From assembly GCF_016587355.1 (NCBI RefSeq), contig NZ_BNJF01000011.1, positions 62,001-126,000 on the forward strand: a stretch of 64,000 nt of DNA. Reading direction: 5' to 3'. This document shows, piece after piece, positions 54,307 to 63,197 of the stretch (positions within the stretch are counted from its first letter, which is position 1; each line of letters starts with the position of its first letter). A program made the translations under genes and the position numbers. Origin of the DNA: Ktedonospora formicarum. GTDB lineage: Bacteria; Chloroflexota; Ktedonobacteria; Ktedonobacterales; Ktedonobacteraceae. Below the pieces are notes generated by a model. The model was not told the origin of the DNA, ran no database searches, and worked only from the letters and a program-made list of their open reading frames with translations.

Positions 54307-54660
54307 TCAAGCCAGGGGATTCTCACCCTCGCGAGTGAGCTTTCCTGCTTCGTTGGAGGTTGCCGCCAGAGTGACACGTCACTCTCTTGGTCTTACACCG
54401 CCTCCACAGGCCTCACTTTCCCTGAGCCCCAGGGGAGTTTCTCAATATTGCAAGTGGGAACGTGGTTCTTGTCCCCGTTCATCAACTCACATGGTTCTCG
54501 TGAGTTGGCAATGGAAAGAGAGTGGACATTGGTGAGACACGCTCGTGCTTTTCCCCACGGGAGCGATGTACCGTGGAACGCCCAAACACTCTTCCGTTTT
54601 CAATGGACTACTCATCTCTTCTCATTGAGATCTTCAAAACCGGAAAGGAGAGCGCCATTC
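54307..54660 (-). pseudogene. TnpB 3' end and IS605-type right-end relic
   Basis: In one minus frame, broken by TGA codons, the tail VTLAATSNEAGKLTREGENP followed by LA and a stop is the usual end of IS1341-type TnpB proteins. The 3' DNA (GAATCCCCTGGCTTGAGCCATGGGGA and on) resembles the right-end hairpin used as omega-RNA scaffold. Several in-frame stops show decay. Confidence 0.6.
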
Positions 54661-54709
54661 ATCCCCATGTCTGAAGAACAGGGGTCTTCTGGCGCGCTTA
54701 GATAAAAGG

Positions 54710-55264
54710 AGGCGCCAGATATACCATCTTGACCTTGCTCGCCAAGCATCGCGCTTGCGCAACGCTGTCCAGGAGATTGGCTATGCTACCTGTGGCAAGG
54801 GAGGCGAGCGTCTCTCTATGAAGCTTGGTATGCTGGTATCTGATGCCACCCTGCTTTGGTCCTTGTATTTAGTTCCACTTCCGCCAATTGGTCAGATTGA
54901 AGTTCTAGGCATTGACGATTGGAGTTATCGACGTGGAAAACGCTATGGGAGTATCCTGGTTGATCTGCGGACTCATAAAATCGTTGACCTGTTGCCTGAG
55001 TGCAGCGTCAAATCTGTCGTGGCTTGGCTCGAGGAACATCCCGAAATCGAGATTATGAGTCGAGATCAAGGCAGCACCTACGTGGATGGAGCGGCCCAGG
55101 GAGCTCCTCTCGCAATTCAGGTGTGTGACCACTGGTACCTGCTCAAAAACTTGGGAGAGGCTGTCGAAACGTTTCTCACCCGAACCCACGTTCGTCTCCT
55201 GACAAGGCAAGCATTACACCGTTACATGAGCAACGCGAAGCAGCGAGGGAGTCAAGTCGCGTGA
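54710..55264 (+). pseudogene. ISL3-family transposase, internal fragment
   Basis: Reads LARQASRLRNAVQEIGYATC, VLGIDDWSYRRGKRYGSILV (first catalytic Asp pair), DLRTHKIVDLLPECSVKSVV, IEIMSRDQGSTYVDGAAQGA (second Asp) and DHWYLLKNLGEAVETFL. The DDE domain of ISL3 transposases starts correctly, but the N-terminal zinc/HTH region and the C-terminal third are missing. Confidence 0.82.
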
Positions 55265-55363
55265 TATGAGCTGTGCGGGGAGCTGCGGACACTCCACACG
55301 CACCTCCTTCGTAGGGAGATGTATGTATACGCATCCGCTGCTCGGCCACGTTCAGTCAGGGCG

Positions 55364-55525
55364 TCAACCCAGAAGCTCCGCGAGGATCCTTGAGGCCGCT
55401 TCGACGTAGAACTCGGGGTCGATGACGGCCATCGTCATCAGGCCATAGGGCTCGACGCTCGGTCGATGCTTCTGGAGAATGGGCATGAGGGCGTCGGAGT
55501 CGAGTTTGATCCCCTCCGTCTTCAT
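55364..55525 (-). CDS. Small ORF (53 aa), possibly 5'-truncated by IS6
   Basis: ATG 55525 opens MKTEGIKLDSDALMPILQKH and ends with TGA at 55364. Composition is clearly protein-like (SVEPYGLMTMAVIDPEFYVE). It begins 3 bp from the IS6 end at 55529, so it is probably the 3' part of a larger gene cut by the insertion. No family recognised. Confidence 0.45.
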   Translation of the reverse strand: MKTEGIKLDSDALMPILQKHRPSVEPYGLMTMAVIDPEFYVEAASRILAELLG

Positions 55526-55528
55526 GGT

Positions 55529-56400
55529 GGTATTGTCAAGTTATCGACTGGAGAAGAGAGGAACTGTGAGAAAAAGCTTGTCAGGAGAAATATGGGAGGT
55601 GAGAACTGGAAAAAGAGGCCCGTTAAGCCACCACCTTCTCGATGGTAATCTCATACCACGTCTGAAATCGTTTCTGCATGAAGGCACGATAGTCTGAAGC
55701 ATTGAGGCGATGCCTTTTGGGTCGAAAATGCTCAGAGATGGGTCCAAAGGCCGAGAGGAACCGTTGGGCGTGACCAGGGGATTTGAAACAGCGCATGGTT
55801 CGCTCTCGTTGTCGGGTAGGTTGATGGGAGTTTTCAGCCCGATTGTTCAAGCTTTTGTGTTGGCGGTGTTCCACACCTGGCAGGATCTCTTTCTTTGCTG
55901 CGCTCTAGCTTGCCAGTGTATCGGTAATGATGACCCGTGGGACGTATTCAAGCCCTTTGAGCAGCTTGCGAAAGAAGCGTTTGGCCGCTTTCTTATCACG
56001 TCTGCTTTGAACCAGGATATCAAGCACGGTGCCATCCTGATCAACTGCGCGCCAGAGGTCGCTCCGATTCCCACTGATGGTGAGAAAGACCTCATCAAGG
56101 TGCCACTTGTCCCCCGGCCGAGATCGCTGACATTTCAGTGTATTGGCGTAGGTTTGACCAAATTTCCGACACCATTGCCGAATCGTTTCAGAGGTCAGCA
56201 TGATGCCGCGCTCTGCCATAATCTCCTCGACATCACGAAAGCTCAAAGAGAAGCGAAAATACAGCCACACGCAGTGGCTGATAAGAATGGGCGGAAAGCG
56301 ATATCCTTTGCATTGAGAAGCAGTGACATGCGTTTTCATACCGCTGAGTATGCCAGACGTTTCCCTTGACTGCAATCAATTCTTGCTAACTTGACAGTAC
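55529..56400 (-). mobile_element. IS6-family element with nonsense-mutated transposase
   Basis: Ends: GGTATTGTCAAGTT at 55529 and its near-complement AACTTGACAGTAC ending near 56400. It contains one transposase gene with a single in-frame stop. It sits between the small ORF at 55364-55525 and a fragment of another IS6-like transposase, so it inserted into mobile DNA. Confidence 0.85.
55623..56339 (-). pseudogene. IS6-family transposase with one in-frame TAG
   Basis: 238 codons from ATG 56339. The reading frame is otherwise complete: FRFSLSFRDVEEIMAERGI, KWHLDEVFLTIS (Asp), PRVIITDTLAS, then TAG at 55905-55907, then SAAKKEILPGVEHRQHKSLN, NRAENSHQPT (Glu). In the other copies this position is Tyr (TAT/TAC), so one base change made the stop. 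Without it the protein would be intact. Confidence 0.88.
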
Positions 56401-56533
56401 TGTGCAGACCTCGTTCTTGCATGATCTCTTCCAGATCTCGATAGCTGAGCGTATAGCGAAGGTACCAGCGGACGCAGAGGAGAATGATCTCAGCTTCGAA
56501 GTGACGCCAGTTAAATGGAGCTTGTGTTGTCAT
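56401..56533 (-). pseudogene. IS6-like transposase N-terminal fragment, different subgroup
   Basis: ATG 56533 gives MTTQAPFNWRHFEAEIILLC, VRWYLRYTLSYRDLEEIMQE, RGLHS, the start of an IS26-type transposase. It is cut at about codon 45 by the right end of the IS6 element at 55529-56400. The remainder is not found in the window. Confidence 0.75.
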
Positions 56534-56608
56534 CAATTTCTTTTCTCATCTTTTGTTTTATCATATCTGATGAGTTTTATTTTTGCAACACAACCCAAGG
56601 GTGGTATC

Positions 56609-58339
56609 CTACATCTCAACCCCTTGAAGAGAGGCGCCTCGCAAGGAGAGCTGTGAGAGATCCAGACCACACAAGTGTCCGCGCAACTCTCGGAGCAGCG
56701 CAAGCAGATTCGCTGGTCCATACCCCTGAGCCTCGTCAGCCCAAGAGCGAAGCTCGTCGAGGAGAGCAAGGAGGTGTTCCTCTAGCGCGGTTCGCCTCGG
56801 ATAGGAGCGGCGCAGACTAGCCAGAATGGGGATCACCAGGAGGCGCTGTTGGGTCTGCCGCACATCTTCCTGGGAGGAAGCCAGTTCCAAACTATGCTCG
56901 ACCAGACGCGAATATCGGCCTTGTTTGATCTCGTCGGTCACCTCCACAATAAGCCGTGCCGTCACATATTCCATCACGGCCGATTGCAACGTGAAGATCC
57001 CCGGTCGCAGGCCTAGCTCAATAAGAGCACGGCTGTGCAAGCTCTCGATGGCTTCCAGCACAGAAGTGCGTGGCAGGGACGCGCCGAGCACAGCCAGCAA
57101 CTCCTGTAGGTTTGCCGGTTCGCGCAGGATCGCCAACCACAACAGCACACTCTGTTCGACCACTGAAAGGCGGGCGTACTGCTCATCGAGCAGCGCCCGC
57201 ACCCCGCCAAAGACGACCTCCCCTTGTTCCAGGAACGGGACGATCTGGCCCTCGAAGAGTTCTACGATGGTCCGCGCGACGATTTTGAGCGCCAGGGGAT
57301 TGCCCGCATACGCTTCGATGAGCCGCATTTGCTCTGACGTGCTGCCTGCCACTCCCTTTTCGACCAACAACTGGTAGCACGCCTTGGCCTCCAGCCGGGC
57401 CAGGCGCAAGGCCCGTACAGCAGATCGGTTGCCTTCCAGCGGCACCAATTCGCTCGGTTTCTCCCGGCTGGTCAGCAACAGGCAGCTCTGATGCTCGGTT
57501 TCCGCTACCCGGCGCAGCACCTGGAAGAATCCCTCATACCCTGCACGTATGCGGCCGCAGTCCTGCCCTTCCTCTAAGAACGACTCCAGGTTGTCATAGA
57601 CCAGCAGGACACGCCTGTTGCGCAAGCATTCCAACAGGAGATCCTGGCGTCTTTCGAGGCTCGCAGAGGTGCCGAAGAGTGCCTGGGGAGCAAGGACCTG
57701 CAGACAGTTATCGAGCAGCGCTTCGCAGGTCGGGACATCGCGCAGGGAACGCCAGATTACCACTTCGAAGCACTCGGCCCCCTGATGCATCACCTTCGTT
57801 GCCAAGGCCGACTTGCCAATGCCCCCCTGGCCCAGCACACTGACGACTCGACAGCGTTCTTGAAGAATCCACGTAGAGAGCAGATCCAGTTCCCGCTCGC
57901 GTCCATAGAAGCTCGCCACATCTGGCGCGTCGCTCCAATCAACACGTGGTCCACTCCTGAAAGGAGAAGCGAACGCATGGGCCGTAACACCAGTCTCCTC
58001 CGCGGGCTGGGGTGCAGGGGAAGCCAGTGTGTGGGAGAGCAGCCCACCAAGCCATCCATCATCCAGGAGAACCTTCTGGCGGGCCATTTGCCAGAGCGTA
58101 CGAGCCTCCTCTGCCTCACACCCGACAGGCCAGGCCTGGCGCTCTACGGCCAGAGCCACGAAGCGTTTGAGGTGATCGACACTTGGATAGCTGAGACCTC
58201 CCTCCCAATCGGTCACGGAGCGACGCCTGACGCCAAGTCGGCCAGCTACTTCGGTTTGTGTCAATCCAAGCCTGGTGCGCAAGGTCAGCATGACCTGGCC
58301 AAAGGCGTAGTCTCGCTCGCGGTACGAGTATCTCTTCAT
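56609..58339 (-). CDS. XRE/NB-ARC regulator lacking its C-terminal repeat domain
   Basis: 576 aa. N-terminal XRE HTH (LRTRLGLTQTEVAGRLGVRR), linker, then a STAND NTPase: Walker A LGQGGIGKSALATK, Walker B VLLVYDNLESF, GxP motif AYAGNPLALKIV. Helical repeats follow. The end LDLSQLSLRGASLQGVEM is the beginning of the pentapeptide segment that normally leads to a WD40 array. A TAG follows, and the next codons DTTLG continue the pattern, so the original protein was longer. The missing C-terminal sensor part suggests loss by the mobile elements downstream. Divergent from the hydrolase at 58683. Confidence 0.82.
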   Translation of the reverse strand: MKRYSYRERDYAFGQVMLTLRTRLGLTQTEVAGRLGVRRRSVTDWEGGLSYPSVDHLKRFVALAVERQAWPVGCEAEEARTLWQMARQKVLLDDGWLGGLLSHTLASPAPQPAEETGVTAHAFASPFRSGPRVDWSDAPDVASFYGRERELDLLSTWILQERCRVVSVLGQGGIGKSALATKVMHQGAECFEVVIWRSLRDVPTCEALLDNCLQVLAPQALFGTSASLERRQDLLLECLRNRRVLLVYDNLESFLEEGQDCGRIRAGYEGFFQVLRRVAETEHQSCLLLTSREKPSELVPLEGNRSAVRALRLARLEAKACYQLLVEKGVAGSTSEQMRLIEAYAGNPLALKIVARTIVELFEGQIVPFLEQGEVVFGGVRALLDEQYARLSVVEQSVLLWLAILREPANLQELLAVLGASLPRTSVLEAIESLHSRALIELGLRPGIFTLQSAVMEYVTARLIVEVTDEIKQGRYSRLVEHSLELASSQEDVRQTQQRLLVIPILASLRRSYPRRTALEEHLLALLDELRSWADEAQGYGPANLLALLRELRGHLCGLDLSQLSLRGASLQGVEM

Positions 58340-58374
58340 GGCCCTTCTCCTTTCGTCTCCTTCTCATAAATGCC

Positions 58375-58589
58375 GCGATGTGAAGGAATGTGTGGTGTGA
58401 AAGTGAGGCGATGTCCAGTGACATACGAGTACGTTACTTAGTATACTCCAAAGCAAGCGAACAGTCTATTAGCGCCCTTCCACAACGATCGAGCTGCGCA
58501 AGGACGAGAGGATGAAAGGAACGTTATTTCACTGCAGACATGATGTATATTGTCTGTCATTCGTCATCGAGGAACCAGATCCATGACCA
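58375..58589. repeat. 215-bp duplicated upstream region, copy 1
   Basis: Closely similar to 62982-63197 over its length (for example TTAGTATACTCCAAAGCAAG and GTATTGTCTGTCATTCGTCA in both). It lies between the divergent regulator and the first hydrolase. It ends with ATGACCA; here this opens a 15-codon frame that stops at once, whereas in copy 2 it is the start of a real gene. Confidence 0.85.
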
Positions 58590-58682
58590 TAAGCCGCATG
58601 TTGGCACGTGACCGGAAAAGCAAGGCTTAATGCCCTGGTGGGTTGTGTTGCCAGAATGACGTAGACAAAAGGAGAATCATGT
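58590..58682. promoter_or_regulatory. Leader of first hydrolase
   Basis: 93 bp with AAAGGAGAATCAT just before ATG 58683. Contains the abortive 15-codon frame from 58583. No hairpin seen. Confidence 0.4.
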
Positions 58683-59528
58683 ATGACACTCCAAACCTAC
58701 GAAACTACACCAACCCGCTTCGTTGAAGCGAACGGCATCCGCTATGCCTATCGAAGCTTGGGGAAGGAATCCGGCACCTCGCTGGTATTCCTGATACACT
58801 TCCGGGGCACGTTGGACAACTGGGACCCAGCTGTCGTCAACGGCCTGGCCAAAGACCGACCTGTCGTCCTCTTCGACAATGCCGGGGTTGCTCGCTCAGG
58901 TGGCCAAACGCCCGACAATGTTGCCCAGATGGCCCGCCACGCCCTGGCGGTTATCCAGGCGCTTGGGCTGAGACAGGTTGACCTGCTTGGCTTCTCTCTG
59001 GGCGGCTTTGTAGCCCAGCAGGTAACGTTAGACCGTCCTGACCTGGTTCGCCGTGTAATCCTGGCAGGAACTGGCCCGCAGGGCGGCGAGGGGTTTGCCC
59101 CATTCTCGCCGGAGGTCCAGGCGATTACCGAGCAGGAACAGTCCAAGCCGGAGAATGCTCTCTTTCTCTTTTTCTCCCCGACGCAAACAAGCCAGGCGGC
59201 AGGCCGGGCCTTTTTGGAACGGCTCGGGGCACGCAAAGAGGATCGCGAGCCGCCAAGCAGCGTCCAGGTCAGGGATGCCCAACTCGCCGCGATCCAAGCA
59301 TGGGGCACACCGCAAGGTGAGCGCTACGCACGTCTGCGGGAGATCAAACAACCTGTTCTCGTTGTGAATGGCAACCAGGACATCATGATTCCAACAATCA
59401 ACTCCTACATCCTTGCACAGCACTTGCCAAACGCTCAACTCATCCTGTACCCGGACTCAGGTCATGGCTCCCTGTTCCAATATCCAAATTTATTCGTCGA
59501 GCACGCCTCTCTGTTTCTTCACGGCTGA
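58683..59528 (+). CDS. Alpha/beta hydrolase
   Basis: 281 aa. Nucleophile Ser in GFSLGGFVAQQ, acid Asp in VNGNQDIMIP, His in SGHGSLFQYP. The oxyanion region reads VFLIHFRGTLDNWD (HF in place of HG). It resembles haloperoxidase- and esterase-type hydrolases. The substrate is unknown. First gene of the plus-strand island, with a terminator-like hairpin directly after it. Confidence 0.82.
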   Translation: MTLQTYETTPTRFVEANGIRYAYRSLGKESGTSLVFLIHFRGTLDNWDPAVVNGLAKDRPVVLFDNAGVARSGGQTPDNVAQMARHALAVIQALGLRQVDLLGFSLGGFVAQQVTLDRPDLVRRVILAGTGPQGGEGFAPFSPEVQAITEQEQSKPENALFLFFSPTQTSQAAGRAFLERLGARKEDREPPSSVQVRDAQLAAIQAWGTPQGERYARLREIKQPVLVVNGNQDIMIPTINSYILAQHLPNAQLILYPDSGHGSLFQYPNLFVEHASLFLHG

Positions 59529-59532
59529 AGTG

Positions 59533-59584
59533 CTTGCGGGACGGACCGCACCATGCCGACCGTCTTGCCAGCATGGTGCGGTCC
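59533..59584 (+). terminator. 14-bp hairpin after the first hydrolase
   Basis: GGACCGCACCATGC at 59533-59546 and its exact complement at 59571-59584. It is 5 bp after the hydrolase stop, so the next gene probably has its own promoter. Confidence 0.65.
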
Positions 59585-59833
59585 AGACCACGCTCGATAT
59601 GGAGGTGCGCTGTATGCGGGTTCGGAATCTGTCACAAAGTCGATTTGTTCCTCTTTGAAAACGAATCTGGGGATGGACGACGGTGATGTATGATCTGCCG
59701 TCTTCATTGATGACCATAGAACAAAATCCTGTCCTCAGAGATGCGGTGCGTGTACTCGACCGCGAGTTACGGGCTTTGGTGAGCCGCGTAGTTGTGGTAG
59801 AACTGGATCGGACACTGAAGCAAATGGACCATC

Positions 59834-59904
59834 AAAACTGAAAAACGCCTCACCGTGGAAGCGTTTCGTGAACGCTTCCACGGGAGCGTCATCTCTTCAG
59901 TTTT
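59834..59904 (+). promoter_or_regulatory. Nested stem-loop in the leader of the LinD-like gene
   Basis: The outer arms AAAACTGA (59834-59841) and TCAGTTTT (59897-59904) enclose an inner 13-bp hairpin (59853-59865 with 59871-59883). It is about 60 bp upstream of ATG 59965. It could act as an attenuator or mRNA stabiliser. No known riboswitch pattern. Confidence 0.5.
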
Positions 59905-59964
59905 AAGGAACAGGCGGTCTTTCCGCACGTCTGGTATGGAGACAACGAAAGAGGAGGAGGCTTT

Positions 59965-61497
59965 ATGGAAACCGTTAACAAATACCCAATGCTCTCCGAG
60001 CGCACACGTGGATGGCTCAAATACCTGCACCGCAAGGTCAACACCCCCGACAATTGGGACCGAGGGGGGCATCCCTCGCCGATGTGGGATGATAAATCCA
60101 CTCCGCCGACGCTGTGTTTTGCCCGCTTCGATCTTATCGACTCCAGCTATGCGCTGGCGCTGATGGCCGATACGACACCCGCGTGGCGCGAGGTGTATGG
60201 CTCCATCCTCGACCAGTTGCTCCAACGTTATGGGACCTACTGGGGAGCCATCGACTGGCAGACGCAAATTGATGACGATCCGCTGCGCGGCGCCTATCCC
60301 GAGTCCTGGAACCGCATCTACATCCCACCCGATCGGGTGGGTCGCTACAATGTAGCTGGCTGGACCGCCAATGGCATCGAACCGTGGGGACTGCAGATGG
60401 ACCCGATTGGGGCCGATGGCAACCTCTTCTACAAAGGGTTTTTCAATCTGCTCCTGGGACTGTACCGCTACGTGAGCGGGGATAAAAAATGGAACAGGCC
60501 TTTCACCATCATTGGTGATGGAGCAAACACCTTCACCTACAGCCACAGCAGCATTAATCACCTTCTCACGCGGCAGTTGGCCGCTCGTCGTGAGGGATGC
60601 CACTGCGAGAACACGAAGATCTGGCCTTATTGCATGGTTCCCGCGGGCCTTGGTTTGAAACTCCACGATGTGCTCTACCAGACGCAGACTCACTGGGTCT
60701 TCGACCGCTGGTGGCGGTACGCCAAGGAACACTATGTGCGGCTCTCCGATGCGGGACGGCTTGAATGGGCTGCCTATTACTATGACCCAATCATTGACTA
60801 TCTGTGCGACGGCGGTTTGGCGGCGGCTGCCTCTCTGGTGTTCTACCTCTCACCACAGCACTACCATGACGCCCTGCACCTTTATGAACAATGGGCCGAC
60901 GATACAACTTGTCCCCCTGTGTCCCAAGACCCCGATCCGGCAAGAAAGAAGGCGCTGCTCGTTGATCCTCGCAGCTTTGCTGTGTGCCTTTTGTGGGCAC
61001 GTGAAATGGGGGACGCTGCACGTTACCATGTTCTGCACGCCCTTGCCGAGCAGATCTGTGAACCAACGTGGAACCGAGAGCGTGGCGAGTTCTATTACCG
61101 CTTTGGGCTCTCCGAGCCGTATCCGCGTGGGCAGGCCAATGCCGTCATCATGGCTGCTGAGGCGGGTGGCAAGCAGGCGTGGTGGCGGATTTTTAACGAG
61201 CCAAACTTGCGCAAGTTCGACCAACCGACCGTGTCCGGTGTCGACTTCCCCCGACTGGGGATTTCTCAAGCCATCTGCGATGAGGAAAAAGAGATCCTAG
61301 CAGTGTCGACCTATGCCGCCGACCCCTGGATGTCTGGCACCTCGACGACCTTCGTGGTGGATCACCTGCGCGAGCCAGCACAGGCTCGCGTTCTTCGTGA
61401 TGGGAATGTCTACGAGGGATGGCGGGTCAGCAGGGAAGACCAGATAGAGATCAAGGCGGAGGTGCAAGACCATTCGTATCTCGTCATGCATGTATGA
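59965..61497 (+). CDS. Linalool dehydratase/isomerase-like protein
   Basis: 510 aa. The (alpha/alpha)6-barrel pattern of the LinD family: YALALMADTTPAWREVYGSI, YGTYWGAIDWQTQI, GWTANGIEPWGLQMDPIGAD, GNLFYKGFFNLLLGLYRYVS, CENTKIWPYCMVPAGLGLKL. Cysteines of CHCENTKIWPYC correspond in position to the catalytic Cys pair region of LinD, and a His lies in FTYSHSSINH. LinD of Castellaniella converts linalool to myrcene and geraniol. There is no signal peptide, whereas LinD is periplasmic. Substrate not certain. ATG 59965 after GAGGAGG. Confidence 0.75.
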   Translation: METVNKYPMLSERTRGWLKYLHRKVNTPDNWDRGGHPSPMWDDKSTPPTLCFARFDLIDSSYALALMADTTPAWREVYGSILDQLLQRYGTYWGAIDWQTQIDDDPLRGAYPESWNRIYIPPDRVGRYNVAGWTANGIEPWGLQMDPIGADGNLFYKGFFNLLLGLYRYVSGDKKWNRPFTIIGDGANTFTYSHSSINHLLTRQLAARREGCHCENTKIWPYCMVPAGLGLKLHDVLYQTQTHWVFDRWWRYAKEHYVRLSDAGRLEWAAYYYDPIIDYLCDGGLAAAASLVFYLSPQHYHDALHLYEQWADDTTCPPVSQDPDPARKKALLVDPRSFAVCLLWAREMGDAARYHVLHALAEQICEPTWNRERGEFYYRFGLSEPYPRGQANAVIMAAEAGGKQAWWRIFNEPNLRKFDQPTVSGVDFPRLGISQAICDEEKEILAVSTYAADPWMSGTSTTFVVDHLREPAQARVLRDGNVYEGWRVSREDQIEIKAEVQDHSYLVMHV

Positions 61498-61730
61498 GGG
61501 GCAAGAGTGCGAAGCTGGACGGACGGTTGGGAGGCGATCTTATAGGTTCAATCTCCTCGTTCTTGGGTTGCACTATCACACGCATTTGACGGCATTATTC
61601 GAGCAGCCTGTAGAAGAAGAAGTGATAAAGAGTGTAGCTATTCCCATACCGCTCGTGCCATCAAGCAAATAGGTTGAATACCATGGTCATTACTTCTCTT
61701 GTTGAGAGGTGAGGAAAGGAAGAACCCATT
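61498..61730. other. Gap between LinD-like and epoxide hydrolase genes
   Basis: 233 bp with no gene, ribosome site AAAGGAAG before ATG 61731, and no obvious terminator. The two genes may be co-transcribed or separately promoted. Confidence 0.4.
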
Positions 61731-62798
61731 ATGACACAGCAAGATGAGAACAGAATCTCCGAGAGAGCCGATCTGTCCATCACCGAACACACAGTCAAGA
61801 CCGAGAGACATACCACCTTCTATCTGGCAGCGGGTCCGGAAAATGGTCCACTCATCATCTTCGTGCATGGCTGGCCTGAGTTATCGGCAAGCTGGCGGCA
61901 TCAACTGCCTACACTAGCAGCGCTGGGGTTTCGCGCCATCGCGCCAGACATGCGCGGGTATGGGCGTTCCTCTGTGTACTCCCAGCCCGCTGATTATGCC
62001 CAAGAGCACATCGTTGGTGACATGCTCGAACTACTGGACGCTCTGGGCAGAGAGAAGGCTGTCTGGGTCGGTCATGACTGGGGGAGCCCAGTTGTGTGGA
62101 ACCTTGCCAGTCATCATCCCGATCGCTGTTATGCCGTGGCCAGTTTATGTGTGCCTTACTACACGCTTGAACGTGGATTGGACCAGTTGCTGGCCCTGGT
62201 CAATCGCGAGGTGTATCCAGAAAACGAGTTTCCTGCAGGTCAGTGGGATTACATGCTGTACTATGAAGAGAATGTGGCTGAAGCTATTGCGCCCATGGAT
62301 GCCAACGTCTTCCGATTTGTGAAGCTGCTGTTTCGCAAGGGGGATCCAACTGGGGAGGGAAAGCCAGCACCTACTGCGACGGCCCGTCGGAGTCACGGCA
62401 TCCATGGGATGAGTACGATCCCCGACCTGCCACGAGACACTGACGTGCTGACAGAGGAAGCCCTGAGCATCTATGTCTCCGCCTTGGAGCGCAACGGATT
62501 TTATGCGCCAGCCTGCTGGTATCTGAATCATGGCGTCAACGCTGAGTACGCTATGACAGCCCAGAATGGTGGTTATCTCGAAATGCCTGTCTTATTCCTC
62601 AACGCGCGGTATGACTACATATGCGAGTGCACCCATTCGCGATTGGCCGAGCCTATGCATACCTACTGTCGCCAACTCACAGAAGAGACGATTCGCTCAG
62701 GCCATTGGATGGCGCAAGAGAAGCCGATTGAAGTGAACGCAGCTTTGGTGAAGTGGCTGGCGACCAGAGTCCCTGAGGTATGGCCACAGCAGAAGTGA
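61731..62798 (+). CDS. Epoxide hydrolase (alpha/beta fold)
   Basis: 355 aa. The nucleophile is Asp in VWVGHDWGSPV, oxyanion HGWPE, His in RSGHWMAQE. The acid is probably in LNARYDYIC. Lid tyrosines (in YYTLERG and YMLYYEE) could open the epoxide. It hydrolyses epoxides to diols. A neighbour of the LinD-like gene on the same strand, consistent with a terpenoid route, but the order of steps cannot be told. Confidence 0.85.
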   Translation: MTQQDENRISERADLSITEHTVKTERHTTFYLAAGPENGPLIIFVHGWPELSASWRHQLPTLAALGFRAIAPDMRGYGRSSVYSQPADYAQEHIVGDMLELLDALGREKAVWVGHDWGSPVVWNLASHHPDRCYAVASLCVPYYTLERGLDQLLALVNREVYPENEFPAGQWDYMLYYEENVAEAIAPMDANVFRFVKLLFRKGDPTGEGKPAPTATARRSHGIHGMSTIPDLPRDTDVLTEEALSIYVSALERNGFYAPACWYLNHGVNAEYAMTAQNGGYLEMPVLFLNARYDYICECTHSRLAEPMHTYCRQLTEETIRSGHWMAQEKPIEVNAALVKWLATRVPEVWPQQK

Positions 62799-62981
62799 GG
62801 CCAAATGCTTCGGTGAGCATCGCAATAGATTCCCAGGCTCGCAGATTAGGGGGAACGCGCGCAACGCTGAGGAACAATTCTAGATCTGCGTCAAAACGTA
62901 TGTACGATTGCTCGAGGTGCATGCGCATCAAGGATGATGAGCAGCCAGTTGCTGTCAGCCAGCTCAAGTGAAGGGAGAACT
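62799..62981. other. Gap before duplicated region
   Basis: 183 bp. Short plus frame at 62780-62971 overlaps the end of the epoxide hydrolase and has no family signature. Confidence 0.35.
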
Positions 62982-63197
62982 GCGATGTGAAGGAATATGA
63001 GGTGTGAAAGTGAAGCGATGTCCAGTGACGCGCAAGTACGCTGCTTAGTATACTCCAAAGCAAGTAAACAGCTCTATCGGTGTCCTTCCGCAACGATCGT
63101 GCTGTGTAAGAACAAGAGGATGGAAGGAGCGTTGTTTCACTGAAGAAACGATGTGTATTGTCTGTCATTCGTCATTGAGGAGCCAGGCCCATGACCA
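62982..63197. repeat. 216-bp duplicated upstream region, copy 2
   Basis: Counterpart of 58375-58589, similar along its whole length. Its end contains ATG 63191 of the hydrolase gene, so the repeat includes promoter, leader and first codons. The two copies face the same direction. Confidence 0.85.

Noticed and set aside
59767..60732. 321-codon minus-strand ORF opposite the LinD-like gene
   Set aside because: It is the antisense of a well-conserved gene, with no start signal or domain.
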